Below, piece by piece: positions 34,498 through 47,889 of a stretch of DNA of 64,000 nt. The number at the start of each line of letters is the position of its first letter. Position 1 is the stretch's first letter. Made by a program: the position numbers and the translations under genes. The notes under the pieces were generated by a model. The model did not search any database, was not told the DNA's origin, and was given only the letters and a program-made list of their open reading frames with translations. The DNA comes from Doris montereyensis (taxonomy: Eukaryota; Mollusca; Gastropoda; Nudibranchia; Dorididae). The stretch is from positions 1 to 64,000 of the forward strand of contig JAXRKP010000057.1 of assembly GCA_037039925.1 (NCBI GenBank). The letters run 5' to 3'.

Positions 34498-35909
34498 CAG
34501 TCAAAGGGAAATGAATTGGAAAAATCAAATGAAGTTGTACGAGTGTGTTGAAAAAATCACTGTTTTTTCTTGACGTTTTTCATTCGACATAAGTCAGTGA
34601 TCGCACGCAGCCATAAATGTTGACATATTGTCAAACTAAGCATTCAAAGCATTAAACTGTTATCATGATATACAAATATTCCAGATTCTTGTATTAGTTT
34701 GTATAACAGAAAGACAATGATGGCTTGTGAAAACAATTTTTGTGTATAAATGATGAATGTCTCAGCTTGCTTTTTGATTGAATGGCGCTGACGAATGAAA
34801 TGCATCATTTAAGATCACCCCATTGATATGACACTGGCCTGTTGAACATGTCATTGGAATCAGCTCTTCTTCCCCCCCCTTCTTTCATCCTTTTTCAAGG
34901 CGAGATATGTGTAAACTTGGATGATTTCATGTATAAAGAATGAAAAATGTACATTCGTATGTTATGTATTATCAATACCTTTTCAATGAAATGCATTTTC
35001 CTTACTGATGATAGAATAATATTGTGGTAACTAGACACAATCTAAGAAAAAAAAATCTCTGAAGGTGAGAAAAGTTATGACAAAAATGCGAGCGAAAAGT
35101 GTGACGAATGTAGACTGAATTTTTTACAAGTTTTTGAGAAACAGGACAATTGACGGCTACGAATCTATCTGATAATGATTTAACTCTAAAATCGTCAAGT
35201 TGCATCGTACAGTTTGCACATTATAGCTTGAGCCGGTGGACTGTCAATCACCATTCTGCTCTTTTCGTATTTCCGCTGATTTTATTTGGAAAAAGGATAT
35301 CTCTACAGCTTGTTCACATTGATATACGATATGTTGGATTATGCTATAGGGTCTGTGTCAATCTACGTCACTAGACAGAAATAGGTTTAGATCTACAGTC
35401 CAGATCCATTCTATTCAGTTGACTACGGCTGTGCAGGCTAGTGCTGTGAGCGTTCCTTTAGTTCGCCGGCCGGTGCGCAATAAATCATTTGTCAGTGACC
35501 ACCCAGGAGAATTCCCCGGCGCGCATCAGGTTTCCCCATTATTGTGCTGATATCGGCTTTAAATCACTTATCTTGCCCTGTTATTCCACGGATGCCACTG
35601 AAGCAAACATTATTTTCTCACAATCTCTGAATTGTTACGTTTTTGTGCTTTCAGACTGTGCTATTTCCATTGGTAGGGTGTTCATCCTTTAGTTTCAGTG
35701 ATTATTTTAAAATACGATCTTTTTATCCACTAAGGTATTAACCATCATTAGCTAATATCTAAATATCTTCACCTGGTTACGCCAAAATTCGTTTTCTTTG
35801 TTTCAATCAAACATGCTTTTACTGTTCTTTAATCTGTGAAAATCATGCACATAACCCACCCACATAATGTGAGTTGTGAATATTTTCTTATCTACAGTAG
35901 GATTTCCTG
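34498..35909. other. Unassigned stretch downstream of TRAF
   Basis: AT-rich, with only short ORFs that show no domain I recognise and no repeat array. Confidence 0.4.
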
Positions 35910-36975
35910 ATGATGGCTCATTCCATTGTTTCACATAACAGTCTTGTTAATGACTTGTATCGTGCCTGTGGTGAACATGTTTTAAGACGTCAGCAAAGAC
36001 GACAGTATGATTCTAAATCTTCATGCGTTTGTTTTAAAGACGATCTTTTATTATATTTTGATATAAACATTGACACTGACACTGAAGGTTGTCATTCTTC
36101 ATTCGTGTGCTTAAATTGCAAGAAGAGAATAAACAATTTGCAAAAGGGGACAAATAATAGCAGTGCTCTGACAACAGCCAGAAATTTAACGCAAACGTTC
36201 CAACACATTTGGGCGAGTTTTAATGCAGACCTTACCAAGCAAGAATGTTCTGTTTGCCATCACCACACACAGCTTGGTCTAGGCCTGATATATAATAAAC
36301 GAAAGCAACAAACATCATCAGAAACACCAAGTCGACAGCTGACATACCCTACAGTCACTACAAACATGACAAGCATCACAACACGATCAGCAGAGGCCTC
36401 GTTTACATCAGAGATGACAGATACACTAACTCAAAGCAGTATAAAACAGAATCAACAGATCAGATCAGTAATTCACTAGGAAGTTGTACTTACAAACTAT
36501 TCAGTTTAAGACAAAAGGCCAACCCATCTACCTGACTAAAGTGACAAAACAGGAAATCGTCAGTAATTGTAGCATCACCTACACGCAGAAAACGATCATT
36601 GGCATTAAAAAAGGTTAGCCAACACATAGCAGATCTATCACATGAAGCAATTCGAAATCACACGCACATGAAATAAAAAGAAATAGCCCCTCTACAAAAC
36701 AAAACATGTAAACATGCAGGTGTTTCATGCAGGTTACGGTTATCTTCTAGATTCGCTTTGGCCGTAAGGAAACTGTGGGGTTAACATGGTCTCAGGAAAG
36801 AGTGCTCCGACAGTTCTTGAAAGAAGGCGGTGTTCACCTTGCCAACGAAAAGGCATAGGACTTTGGCACTGTTGGCTTGAGGAATTCCATATTTCAAACG
36901 GCTGTAAACGTGATGCATTGTCATCATATCAATTTCGTACTTTTCAAGAAGCTGATTTCGTTTTATTCCCTAGGA
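35910..36975 (+). pseudogene. Decayed Cys/His-rich reading frame, function unrecognised
   Basis: An intact 189-codon ORF (35910-36479) opens LVNDLYRACGEHVL and has CVCF, a FDINIDTD segment, HSSFVCLNCKKRI and ECSVCHHH, suggesting a zinc-binding N-terminal domain. Coding-like sequence continues past the stop in other frames: KGQPIYLTKVTKQEIV near 36510-36560, VSQHIADLSHEAIRNH near 36615-36660, and LTWSQERVLRQFLKEGGVHL near 36778-36840. A C..C-D-H-C..C-W-C..C layout of this kind occurs in transposon-related proteins including RAG1-like ones, but I cannot assign it. It could be a broken host gene or a mobile-element protein. An acceptor-like TTATCTACAG lies at 35888-35897. Confidence 0.5.
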
Positions 36976-37034
36976 CATAGGCACACTGTTGAACTTATTT
37001 CAATTATTAGTAGTATTCATTCTTATTTCTTGCA

Positions 37035-37290
<256 letters not shown>

Positions 37291-38663
37291 AAGGCATAGA
37301 TGTTTGGAATAAATTTATACACATGTGTTTCTTCTTGGAAAATAATATTAACAGTGGCAAGGAATCATTATAAATATGAATATAGGTCATAGATTAGACA
37401 AGCATGATATAGACCAAGTGGTGTAACAAAAATCCCTATAATATCCCCAGTTGTCACCTCCCATCATTGGAACTGGGGCGTTTGGTGGTTGAGAATTTGA
37501 ACAGGGTTTGTAACACTATAGAAACTCCTAGAATCTCTTTCTTCTTTTTCTTTTTCACCTAGAAACTTCTAGAAGAACTCGTCTGTGACTCAGCCTCATA
37601 ATTATTCTCTTGGCTGTTATTTTTAAGACATAGATGTTGATTCTACTCCTAAATTTTCATTAAACAAAAAGAGGGAAAAAAGTTTTGATTAAAACACAGC
37701 AGTATTGTTGTATAGTATCAGTATCAGCGCTCAAGTAATATGTTGGCCCTCTGACCTGTAAGATAAATCAAATAAGTTTTGAACTGGAAAAAAATATGGC
37801 AACGATTCTCCCAGAGTTTTTGGATCTCTGAGAAAACCTAGAGCACTACGAGCCATGACTGAGGTACTAGTACTACAAGCTGACCTCACAAGCTGTATGT
37901 CTGGGGTTCAAATATCAATAATAATTATGATAAGGAATTTATAGAGCGCCAGTCTCCCATTACAAGAGTGCTGAAAGGCGCTTGACAATGCATAGTAGTT
38001 ACACATGGCAGTATGCTATCATCACTATATTGAATGCATAGACACATTGAGTCTTTGGAAAACATTTTGTTTTGTTTTTCTATCTCTGATTATCGCTTCA
38101 TCATTTCAGTACACATTCATATACAGATATACACGCAAGATGACAAAACTAGTCTAGAGAATGTTGTAGTTGTATTAAGACTTAGATATCAGTAGCTATG
38201 ACTACTATGAAAAAGGAAATATTTTAAGAAACTCAGCAAACTTGGCTGAGATGGCCTTAATCTATTTGTTCATGTTTATTTAGAGTGAACACCTGCGCCA
38301 AGCTGTTTAATATAATATGTTTCCATGGACCAAGAATTGTATGGAGAGAGAAAATCACAACCATTAAAGTAGGTTTGCTCTGTATGAAAGTAATAAATAG
38401 TAGATGTGACGCCTGATGAATTTTGGTGCATTTCTCCGTCGTGGACAGTTGAGGCAAATATACCAGCAATGCCACAACATATTATTTTTAAAAACGAAAA
38501 TTGGTTCTTTGCTTTTCCTCTTGAAAAATTTGAAAATTGTTTACTTAGCTCTCATCAGAGGCTTACCATTTCAAATATATGGGCATATAGGAGTTACCAA
38601 TGTAGATAGTTTCAATATACACATGTATACATTTATAAATCCTCACTGTAGTGAGAATATATA

Positions 38664-38695
<32 letters not shown>

Positions 38696-39570
38696 TATCT
38701 GTATGTGTAAAGGCATTGGAAAACTATGTTATCCATTTATATATATATATATATGATTTTTTGTATTATTCGATTTATATGATTATGAGTACATTCTTTT
38801 ATGTTTGTTACTATTCCAATTAGAAAATCAATGTCTTAAGTCTTAAACTTGTAAAGATTTTGTCGCTTCATGCGTAGAGATAAAGGTGTGGTTTGAGGGT
38901 CTTTGAGAGAGAACCATATTTTGGATTAGGGGAGGTTTACAATTTGAATGACCGAAAACATTTCTCTTAAGTCATAGATATTTTTAAGATGTTTATCGGC
39001 ACGTGTGTAGGTATGTGTGTCTGTTGTTCTCCAGTAACATAATGATTTTCACACTATGGTCTTTGTAGCTGAAAGATGTTGAACTAATTATGCGATTAGA
39101 GATCAAAACTTACATTAATTAATGTATATAAAGACAGACTATCACTATCACTGCCTCACATCATGCACTGGCCTCTTTCATGTGATAGAGATTTAATAAA
39201 CTGCTCATTACTGACTTGCGGACATTATTGCAGCAGTGACTTCATCAATCATTGTGATTTCCCCAACGGTGTCTAGAAAAACTCTGGTATTGCTAATCAA
39301 GGATGCTAATCAAGGACAGTGACCATTCCTCTCTCTCTTTTACTAATGCCGCCACTGTTTGCTTTTCATTGGTCGACTGAATTTTGGTTCTGAGAGATTT
39401 GACCAAGTAGACAAACATTGACAGGTTTGTAATTTTGTGGTTTCACGCAATAAAAGAGCAGCTGAACGAAATCACAATTATTGTTGATTCAAATTTTGAA
39501 TTTGTTAACATAGCCGCACTTTGAGCAATGATGAATGCAAAATTTGAGGTCTAAATGTAAACTTTGCAGC
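37291..39570. other. Unassigned stretch with a TE-like remnant
   Basis: Mostly AT-rich and featureless. Around 37925-37995 a TTTATAGAGCGCC...AAAGGCGCTTGACAA motif resembles tails of widespread invertebrate repeats. A TA run sits at 38657-38697. Confidence 0.4.
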
Positions 39571-39902
39571 CCTGATTAAATTTTTTGTTGTTGTTTCAAC
39601 ACATGATTTATACAATGTATAGAATAGAGGAAAAATACCTTTTGCATTATCAATATTCTGTTTGGAATGATTTTATGAGTAGTATTAGTAAATGTAAACA
39701 CAATATCAGGGTTATTTTTTTTATATATACATGTATCCCAATTTCTTTTCTTTTTTTGAGAGGACACTCGACTCATGCCAGAACATGTGAGATTAGTGGG
39801 AAATAACTGGTACTTAGACAAATCAGTTCTACACAGGTAAAGGAACTGGAAACGGTCAGCTGGTCATCGCTTGAGATTAAAAGGGTTTTATCTGCACTTT
39901 TA

Positions 39903-40178
39903 AGTGGCGTCGGTGGCCAAGTGGCTAGGCTGCCGGACTGGGAATCATGAGGTCCATAGTTCAAATCCTGACTGACCCATACCTGATATTGTGTTCCTTG
40001 GGAAAGACACTTAACACGTATTTCCCCACTCGACCCAGGCGCAAAATGAGTACAAGTACTAGCTTGGGTATAAAAACCTGCATCAGACTAGCGTCCTGTC
40101 CAGGAGATGATTATTATCGCCTGCTCCGCTTCATGCTATAAGAGCTGGGATACGCCGTAATGGCCTTTAAGGAACTTT
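39903..40178 (+). mobile_element. tRNA-derived SINE family A
   Basis: A-box-like TGGCCAAGTGGCTAGG, B-box-like TAGTTCAAATCC, TGTTCCTTGGGAAAGACACT body and AATGGCCTTTAAGGAACTTT tail, in the same order as the copies at 27232 and 40374. Confidence 0.9.
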
Positions 40179-40373
40179 TTTTAATCTGCGCTTTTGGCTG
40201 TTTTTAACATTAACAGAGGGTCAGAAATTTTAGGTCATCACAGTTGAAGTGTGGAAGAGCTTATTTCCTTTGTTTAATAATATGGATATAATACAGATTC
40301 AGATAATATTAGCATTCAAACCAGATTTTGATTTACTATACCCTATATTGTTAATACTAATAGATGTGATATT

Positions 40374-40660
40374 GATGGCCAAGTGGTTAGGCTGCTGGAC
40401 TTCAGATCATGAGGTCCCAGGTTTGAATCCTAACAAAGCTAGGTCTGACATTGTGTTCCTTGGGAAAGACATTTGGCACTCATTTATCCCATTCGACACA
40501 GGTGCAAATGTGTACAAGCACTAGCTTAGGAGTAAAAAAACCTATGCCAGACTAGTGTCTTGTCCAGGAGATGATTACCATTTACCTGTTCCGCTTCACA
40601 CTGTAGAAAGTGGAATAAGCGCTGGCTCTATGTACCGTAATGGCCTTGAAGGAACTTTAC
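40374..40660 (+). mobile_element. tRNA-derived SINE family A
   Basis: Near-canonical pol III A box TGGCCAAGTGG and B-box GGTTTGAATCC, shared body, tail CCTTGAAGGAACTTTACTAT. The tail runs directly into the 21-bp array, and the tail itself is duplicated within that array. Confidence 0.9.
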
Positions 40661-40673
40661 TATATTTGTTAAT

Positions 40674-41040
40674 ATAACCTGAGGCAATTGAAATCGTAGT
40701 TGAGGCAATTGAAATCGTAGTTGAGGCAATTGAAATCGTAATTGAGGCAAAACATGTGAAGGAACTTTACTATATTTGTTAATATAACCTGAGGCAATTG
40801 AAATCGTAGTTGAGGCAATTGAAATCGTAATTGAGGCAATTGAAATAGTAGTTGAGGCAATTGAAATCATAATTGAGGCAATTGAAATCGTAGTTGAGGC
40901 AATTGAAATCGTAATTGAGGCAATTGAAATCGTAGTTGAGGCAATTGAAATCGTAGTTGAGGCAATTGAAAATTGAAATCGTAGTTGAGGCAATTGAAAT
41001 CGTAATTGAGGCAATTGAAATCGTAGTTGAGGCAAAAACG
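40674..41040. repeat. Minisatellite, 21-bp unit with SINE-tail super-repeat
   Basis: Unit GAGGCAATTGAAATCGTAGT plus T, about 15 copies. GAAGGAACTTTACTATATTT from the SINE tail recurs at 40649 and 40757 and in degraded form at 41045, so blocks of tail plus units were duplicated together. Confidence 0.93.
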
Positions 41041-41085
41041 TGCGAAAGAACTTAACTATATTTTGTTAATATAAACTGAGGAGAA

Positions 41086-43415
41086 ATGATTATATTCTTA
41101 GCTAAGTTGCTTTTACTTTTGTACAGTTTGATTTCTTGTCATGCTCATGTCATTGTGTCACTGTTTTACAAAATGAGAGTGTGTTTCTTACCTCAAAACA
41201 TATTTGTTCATTTTATAAATAGTGTGATTATTTTGACTGTTATTTTATATTGTTATGATTTGTTTCAACCCTAAAATGAATTAAATAATAACATGTATGT
41301 AATAATTTGTTAAAACTTGAAATCTTGTTTTCTCCTTCCCATCCTACTCCTGGCCCATTTTTCTCATGAAGGTGATGAAATCAAATGTACGTACTTTACT
41401 ACTTTACCGTGTCAATTTCCGTTTACACAAAAGATCCCTGTGGCTAACATTGAAGATAATTTTTGCAATGTAAATAAATATGATTTCCTCATTTCCCCCT
41501 CTCTCTCCCCACTTAACATCCCCCTCACACCCCCTCCCCTCCCTCCACTGTTATGATTTAATCTGCCCACCAGAGTAGGGTTGAGTGTTAATTGGAGACG
41601 CCGTACTCATTTTTCTTCATTTGGTTTTTTATTTCTAAGGATCCAGGAATAGGAAAGTCCCTGAGATTTTTGAGACAGCAAAAGTTTGGGCTTTGTGGAG
41701 ATATTAATTAAGAAATACTAAAAAAATATTTAATGAAGTTGATGATTTATGGCATTTTGGCGGAATTGGTGGTGTTATGAGTTTTTGATGACATTGTACT
41801 TGTAGGATAGATGCTTCACTCTCCTTTCTTCACTTAGCCCAGGTGTGAATGAGTACCCAGCTATAGGCAGGAAGGATCTTGGTTTCTCAGTGTTAGTATG
41901 AAGCATCTAATAGGCAGCTGTACTGTGCTACCCCAGGAGCTGAAAAGGATTTTGAATTAAACTGCCTGCTGGGGGATGAATGATGTAAATGGATGAGCCT
42001 GCACTTGCGTGGGGATACAGACTATATAAATCCATCTGCATCTTTTCTGGATCAAAGAGCAATTGTTTGTCATCTTTTTCCCCCCATGATCAGAGTAATT
42101 GGTATTTTTAAATTTCAAAGAAATTATTTAATGAAAAGAAGAATTGTATCATTAGTGTCAATTCAGATGCTGGGAGACTGTCTATAGTTTGTAATATTAG
42201 CCTTGTGAAAGTTGAAAGCTTACTTTGTTTACAAAAAAATTGCTATGGTGGGTTTTTCAAATTGAAATTTTCTATTGATTCAGTCAGTCTTGGTTGTTGA
42301 TGTTGTTTGGGATTTTTTCTTTAAATTTTTTTATTATTATTGATACATGTGATTGCTTTATGTTCTTCAAATAAACGATTTTGTATAATAAAGATCTGGA
42401 ATACTGGAATGTCTGTTTGCTCTATCATGTACTTTCTTCAAGGCTACAGAGGAAAGATCCTAAGTGCAGACTGAATGTTTGTAATTGTAATCGTAATGGG
42501 CTATTTATACCTTAGATTTTGACAAAAACGTAGATACATATATATATACAAAAAACATGAAATAGAAAGAAAGAAAACGAAATTTGAAAAAGGAGATCCA
42601 CAAACATGTGAACGGAAAAATTAAGACAAAAAATAATTTTAAAATATTCTTTGTACAGCTTTAACAATAACAAAAATAATAATAAAAAGAGGAGGAAAAA
42701 CGAATTTTCAACATTTGTGGAGAGACTTCCTCCAAACGGGGGAAAATCCGTGAAATGGGAGCATAGACATGTCAACTGTTTCAAATCTAATCTAACAGTT
42801 GGAGAGGGCCGGAATGTTCCAGATGGTGTGAGATGTGGAGAAATTGCAAGTCGCTCCAAGCCCTAATGCATACCAATAAGGGAATGATTGAGTTGAAAAT
42901 GATAACATTTTACTACAAGAGGAAATAGTGATTACTGCGGCCTCGGAGTAGTTAAAAAGCTTCATTGATGGGGCCCTTCCGCATGCCGATATTAATTTAA
43001 GCAAATAAACCAAAATTAAACTTTAAAAGATTCTTCTTCTTATGCTTAATCAGGGATTTTACCACATCCTCTCTTGAATGTGATGTGTCTTTTATTTGGG
43101 TGTTTTATTTCTTAAATAAGGAGTTGCTTTCATGGATTGGTTGAAAATTTGTATAAAGACTTCCTTGGACCATATTGTTTGAATGTTGGCATCTAAAGGC
43201 CCCTACACAGAAACACGTTTAAGTTTGACCGCCGGTTTTATTTTGTGTTCAAAATGTTTTGAGTCCAAACCTTTGAATGTGAATGGAAAATCCCTCATGA
43301 GCCGAAGACTAAATCATTGAAGCTGACTGACATTAAACGCTGTCCGATTTTTGAGTCCAAATCAACACAAATCACAGTTACATCAGAGAGTCATTTACTT
43401 TTCTGGCACCTCTCT
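41086..43415. other. Unassigned stretch with a family B SINE-like copy
   Basis: Only short ORFs without recognisable domains. The one identifiable element is the family B copy at 41820-42050. Confidence 0.4.
41820..42050 (+). mobile_element. SINE-like family B copy, plus strand
   Basis: Contains GTGTGAATGAGTACCCAGCT, GCCTGCTGGGGGATGAATGA and GGGGATACAGACTATA, all repeated at 55170-55545 and reversed at 7001-7200. Confidence 0.7.
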
Positions 43416-43420
43416 TTGGA

Positions 43421-43705
43421 GCTACATTCAATTGGTATTTTTAAATTGTTCTTCAGGGGGAAAATGAATACAATTTTCAGAAAGAGGGTAGCTACATTCA
43501 ATAGATATTTTTAATTTGTTCTTCATGGGATAAAGATAAAATGAATACAATTTTCAGAATAAGTGTAGCTACATTCGATAGTTATTTTAAATTTGTTCTT
43601 CATGGGTAAAAATGTACAATTTTCAGAAAGAGTAGCTACATTCAATAGATGTTTTAATTTGTTCTTCAGGGGTAAATAAGATTGAATACAATTTTCAGAA
43701 AAATG
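43421..43705. repeat. Short tandem repeat, 67-77-bp unit, 4 copies
   Basis: GCTACATTCA starts units at 43421, 43491, 43568 (variant) and 43635. Each has TTTGTTCTTCAKGGG and ACAATTTTCAGAA. Confidence 0.88.
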
Positions 43706-44322
43706 TATCAAGATAAGAAAACACATTATTTATTATAATCACTCACATGCATTTTAAATTTTTTTATTTGATAAACAATATGATTTATGTTTTGTTTTAT
43801 TTCTTAATCTCCGTAGACCATAATATCCTCACCTCTTTCCACCTAAAGAAGGGATGTAAGTAAGTGTAAATCCTATCCTGATGATAATGGTGAGATTTCG
43901 CAGAATATTATATGTATGTACAAATTTTACTCTCTTCATCAAACCAGTCTATAGCGATGTCTGGTATCGGTACATCATTTGTATAGACATTGCATCCAAA
44001 TAATTAGTTTCCTGTATTCCATATGTGTAAAATATCTTCTAGTGTGTTTGTTTTTTGGGGGTCTGGACAATAGAAATCAAACCCTCACATGTGGATGGAC
44101 GTGTTCTCGACAGATAAATTGACAGATTTCGGGCCGTTTTTTGTTTGTTTTTACTCACATGAAAAGACTTTATGTGTTTGGACCGTACATCTGTAGGGGC
44201 CTTACCACCATTATGTCATTGTACATGAAAACTGTAATGTCTGTATGAAGATGTCTCAATTTACTCATGCATTGCTTTGATATATTTTTGACTTGATTTC
44301 GTTGAGTTATCCAATTGCTTTG

Positions 44323-44323
44323 C

Positions 44324-44419
<96 letters not shown>
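44323..44419. repeat. ATT trinucleotide microsatellite
   Basis: About 32 repeats of ATT with one interruption near 44373. It yields spurious poly-Y/I/N ORFs. Confidence 0.97.
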
Positions 44420-44723
44420 ATCTCTTTCGAATATTATTTCTTGTTTATAATGAAAATTTATAGCAAAATATTTCTTTTCATCTGTTGTGTATATGTCATA
44501 TTTGAAATAATTAGTAATTTGCTTGACATCTTTGAAACTTTTTGTCTTTATTCTTAAGTTTGATTTAGACATCCATTTCAATCATGTTTTGTCTGAGATT
44601 ATCAAGTTGAAGAAGCACAGCTCATTTTCATGCAGCTTATTGCAACATGTTGGAAACACTATACACAGAAACAGATGTCTTCAACTCAAGTATCATACTC
44701 AATAGATGTCTTCAACTCAAGTA

Positions 44724-47700
44724 TGCCATGTTCATGTTCAAACACCAGACCATACAAACTCTATGCTATGTTCATGTTCAAACACCAGACCATACAAACT
44801 CTATGCTATGTTCATGTTCAAACACCAGACCATACAAACTCTATGCCATGTTCATGTTCAGACACCAGACCATACAAACTCTATGCCATGTTCATGTTCA
44901 GACACCAGACCATACAAACTCTATGCCATGTTCATGTTCAGACACCAGACCATACAAAATCTATGCTATGTTCATGTTCAAACACCAGACCATACAAACT
45001 CTATGCTATGTTCATGTTCAGACACCAGACCATACAAACTCTATGCCATGTTCATGTTCAAACACCAGACCATAATTACAAACTCTATGCCATGTTCATG
45101 TTCAGACACCAGACCATACAAAATCTATGCCATGTTCATGTTCAAACACCAGACCATACAATTACAAACTCTATGCCATGTTCATGTTCAGACACCAGAC
45201 CATACAAACTCTATGCCATGTTCATGTTCAAACACCAGACCATACAAACTCTATGCTATGTTCATGTTCAAACACCAGACCATACAAACTCTATGCTATG
45301 TTCATGTTCAAACACCAGACCATACAATTACAAACTCTATGCCATGTTCATGTTCAAACACCAGACCAATACAAACTCTATGCCATGTTCATGTTCAAAC
45401 ACCAGACCATACAAACTCTATGCCATGTTCATGTTCAAACACCAGACCATACAAACTCTATGCCATGTTCATGTTCAGACACCAGACTATACAATTAAAA
45501 ACTCTATGCCATGTTCATGTTCAAACACCAGACCATACAAACTCTATGCCATGTTCATGTTCAGACACCAGACCATACAATTACAAACTCTATGCCATGT
45601 TCATGTTCAGACACCAGACCATACAATTACAAACTCTATGCCATGTTTTTCAGACACCAGACCATACAAACTCTATGCCATGTTCATGTTCAGACACCAG
45701 ACCATACAAACTCTATGCCATGTTCATGTTCAAACACCAGACCATACAAACTCTATGCTATGTTCATGTTCAAACACCAGACCATACAAACTCTATGCCT
45801 ATGTTCATGTTCAAACACCAGACCATACAATTACAAACTCTATGCCATGTTCATGTTCAAACACCAGACCATACAAACTCTATGCCATGTTCATGTTCAA
45901 ACACCAGACCATACAACTCTATGCCATGTTCATGTTCAAACACCAGACCATACAAACTCTATGCCATGTTCATGTTCAGACACCAGACTATACAATTAAA
46001 AACTCTATGCCATGTTCATGTTCAAACACCAGACCATACAAACTCTATGCCATGTTCATGTTCAGACACCAGACCATACAATTACAAACTCTATGCCATG
46101 TTCATGTTCAGACACCAGACCATACAATTACAAACTCTATGCCATGTTCATGTTCAGACACCAGACCATACAAACTCTATGCCATGTTCATGTTCAGACA
46201 CCAGACCATACAAACTCTATGCCATGTTCATGTTCAGACACCAGACCATACAATTACAAACTCTATGCCATGTTCATGTTCAGACACCAGACCAATTACA
46301 AACTCTATGCCATGTTCATGTTCAGACACCAGACCATACAAACTCTATGCCATGTTCATGTTCAAACACCAGACCATACAAACTCTATGCTATGTTCATG
46401 TTCAAACACCAGACCATACAAACTCTATGCTATGTTCATGTTCAAACGCCAGACCATACAATTACAAACTCTATGCCATGTTCATGTTCAAACACCAGAC
46501 CATACAAACTCTATGCCATGTTCATGTTCAAACACCAGACCATACAACTCTATGCCATGTTCATGTTCAAACACCAGACCATACAAACTCTATGCCATGT
46601 TCATGTTCAGACACCAGACTATACAATTACAAACTCTATGCCATGTTCATGTTCAAACACCAGACCATACAAACTCTATGCCATGTTCATGTTCAGACAC
46701 CAGACCATACAATTACAAACTCTATGCCATGTTCATGTTCAGACACCAGACCATACAAAAACTCTATGCCATGTTCATGTTCAGACTCCAGACCACCAGA
46801 CCATACAAACTCTATGCCATGTTCATGTTCAAACACCAGACCATACAAACTCTATGCCATGTTCATGTTCAGACACCAGACTATACAATTACAAACTCTA
46901 TGCCATGTTCATGTTCAGACACCAGACCATACAAACTCTATGCCATGTTCATGTTCAGACACCAGACCATACAAACTCTATGCCATGTTCATGTTCAAAC
47001 ACCAGACCATACAATTACAAACTCTATGCCATGTTCATGTTCAGACACCAGACCATACAAACTCTATGCCATGTTCATGTTCAGACACCAGACCATACAA
47101 ACTCTATGCCATGTTCATGTTCAAACACCAGACCATACAAACTCTATGCTATGTTCATGTTCAAACACCAGACCATACAAACTCTATGCTATGTTCATGT
47201 TCAAACACCAGACCATACAATTTACAAACTCTATGCCATGTTCATGTTCAAACACCAGACCATACAACTCTATGCCATGTTCATGTTCAAACACCAGACC
47301 ATACAAACTCTATGCCATGTTCATGTTCAGACACCAGACTATACAATTACAAACTCTATGCCATGTTCATGTTCAAACAGCAGACCATACAAACTCTATG
47401 CCATGTTCATGTTCAGACACCAGACCATACAATTACAAACTCTATGCCATGTTCATGTTCAGACACCAGACCATACAATTACAAACTCTATGCCATGTTC
47501 ATGTTCAGACACCAGACCATACAAACTCTATGCCATGTTCATGTTCAAACACCAGACCATACAATTACAAACTCTATGCCATGTTCATGTTCAGACACCA
47601 GACCATACAAACTCTATGCCATGTTCATGTTCAAACACCAGACCATACAAAGTCCATGCCATTTTCATGTTCAGACGCCAGACCATACAAACTCTATGCC

Positions 47701-47795
47701 ATGTTCATGTTCAAACACCAGACCATACAAACTCTATGCCATGTTCATGTTCAGACACCAGACCATACAAACTTTATGATGCTATGTTCATCAAG
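44724..47795. repeat. Minisatellite, 40-bp unit, about 75 copies
   Basis: Exact 40-base spacing (44761, 44801). Unit CTATGCCATGTTCATGTTCA plus AACACCAGACCATACAAACT, with C/T and A/G variants, six-base ATTACA-type insertions, and 38-base units. The unit has no stop in any + frame and 40 = 1 mod 3, so frames rotate and give ORFs above 1,000 codons. These have no start context, introns or composition expected of a gene. Confidence 0.97.
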
Positions 47796-47889
47796 TTATT
47801 TCAAGCACCTCATTCAACATTCCTTTTTCATGAGTATACACAGACACTATCTTTCAAACGTTACGAACAGACAATTACATTGGTTCAAC

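Noticed and set aside
40374..40434. Possible tRNA gene (A and B boxes)
   Set aside because: The boxes belong to a SINE head that continues into a shared 290-base body. No full cloverleaf could be drawn.
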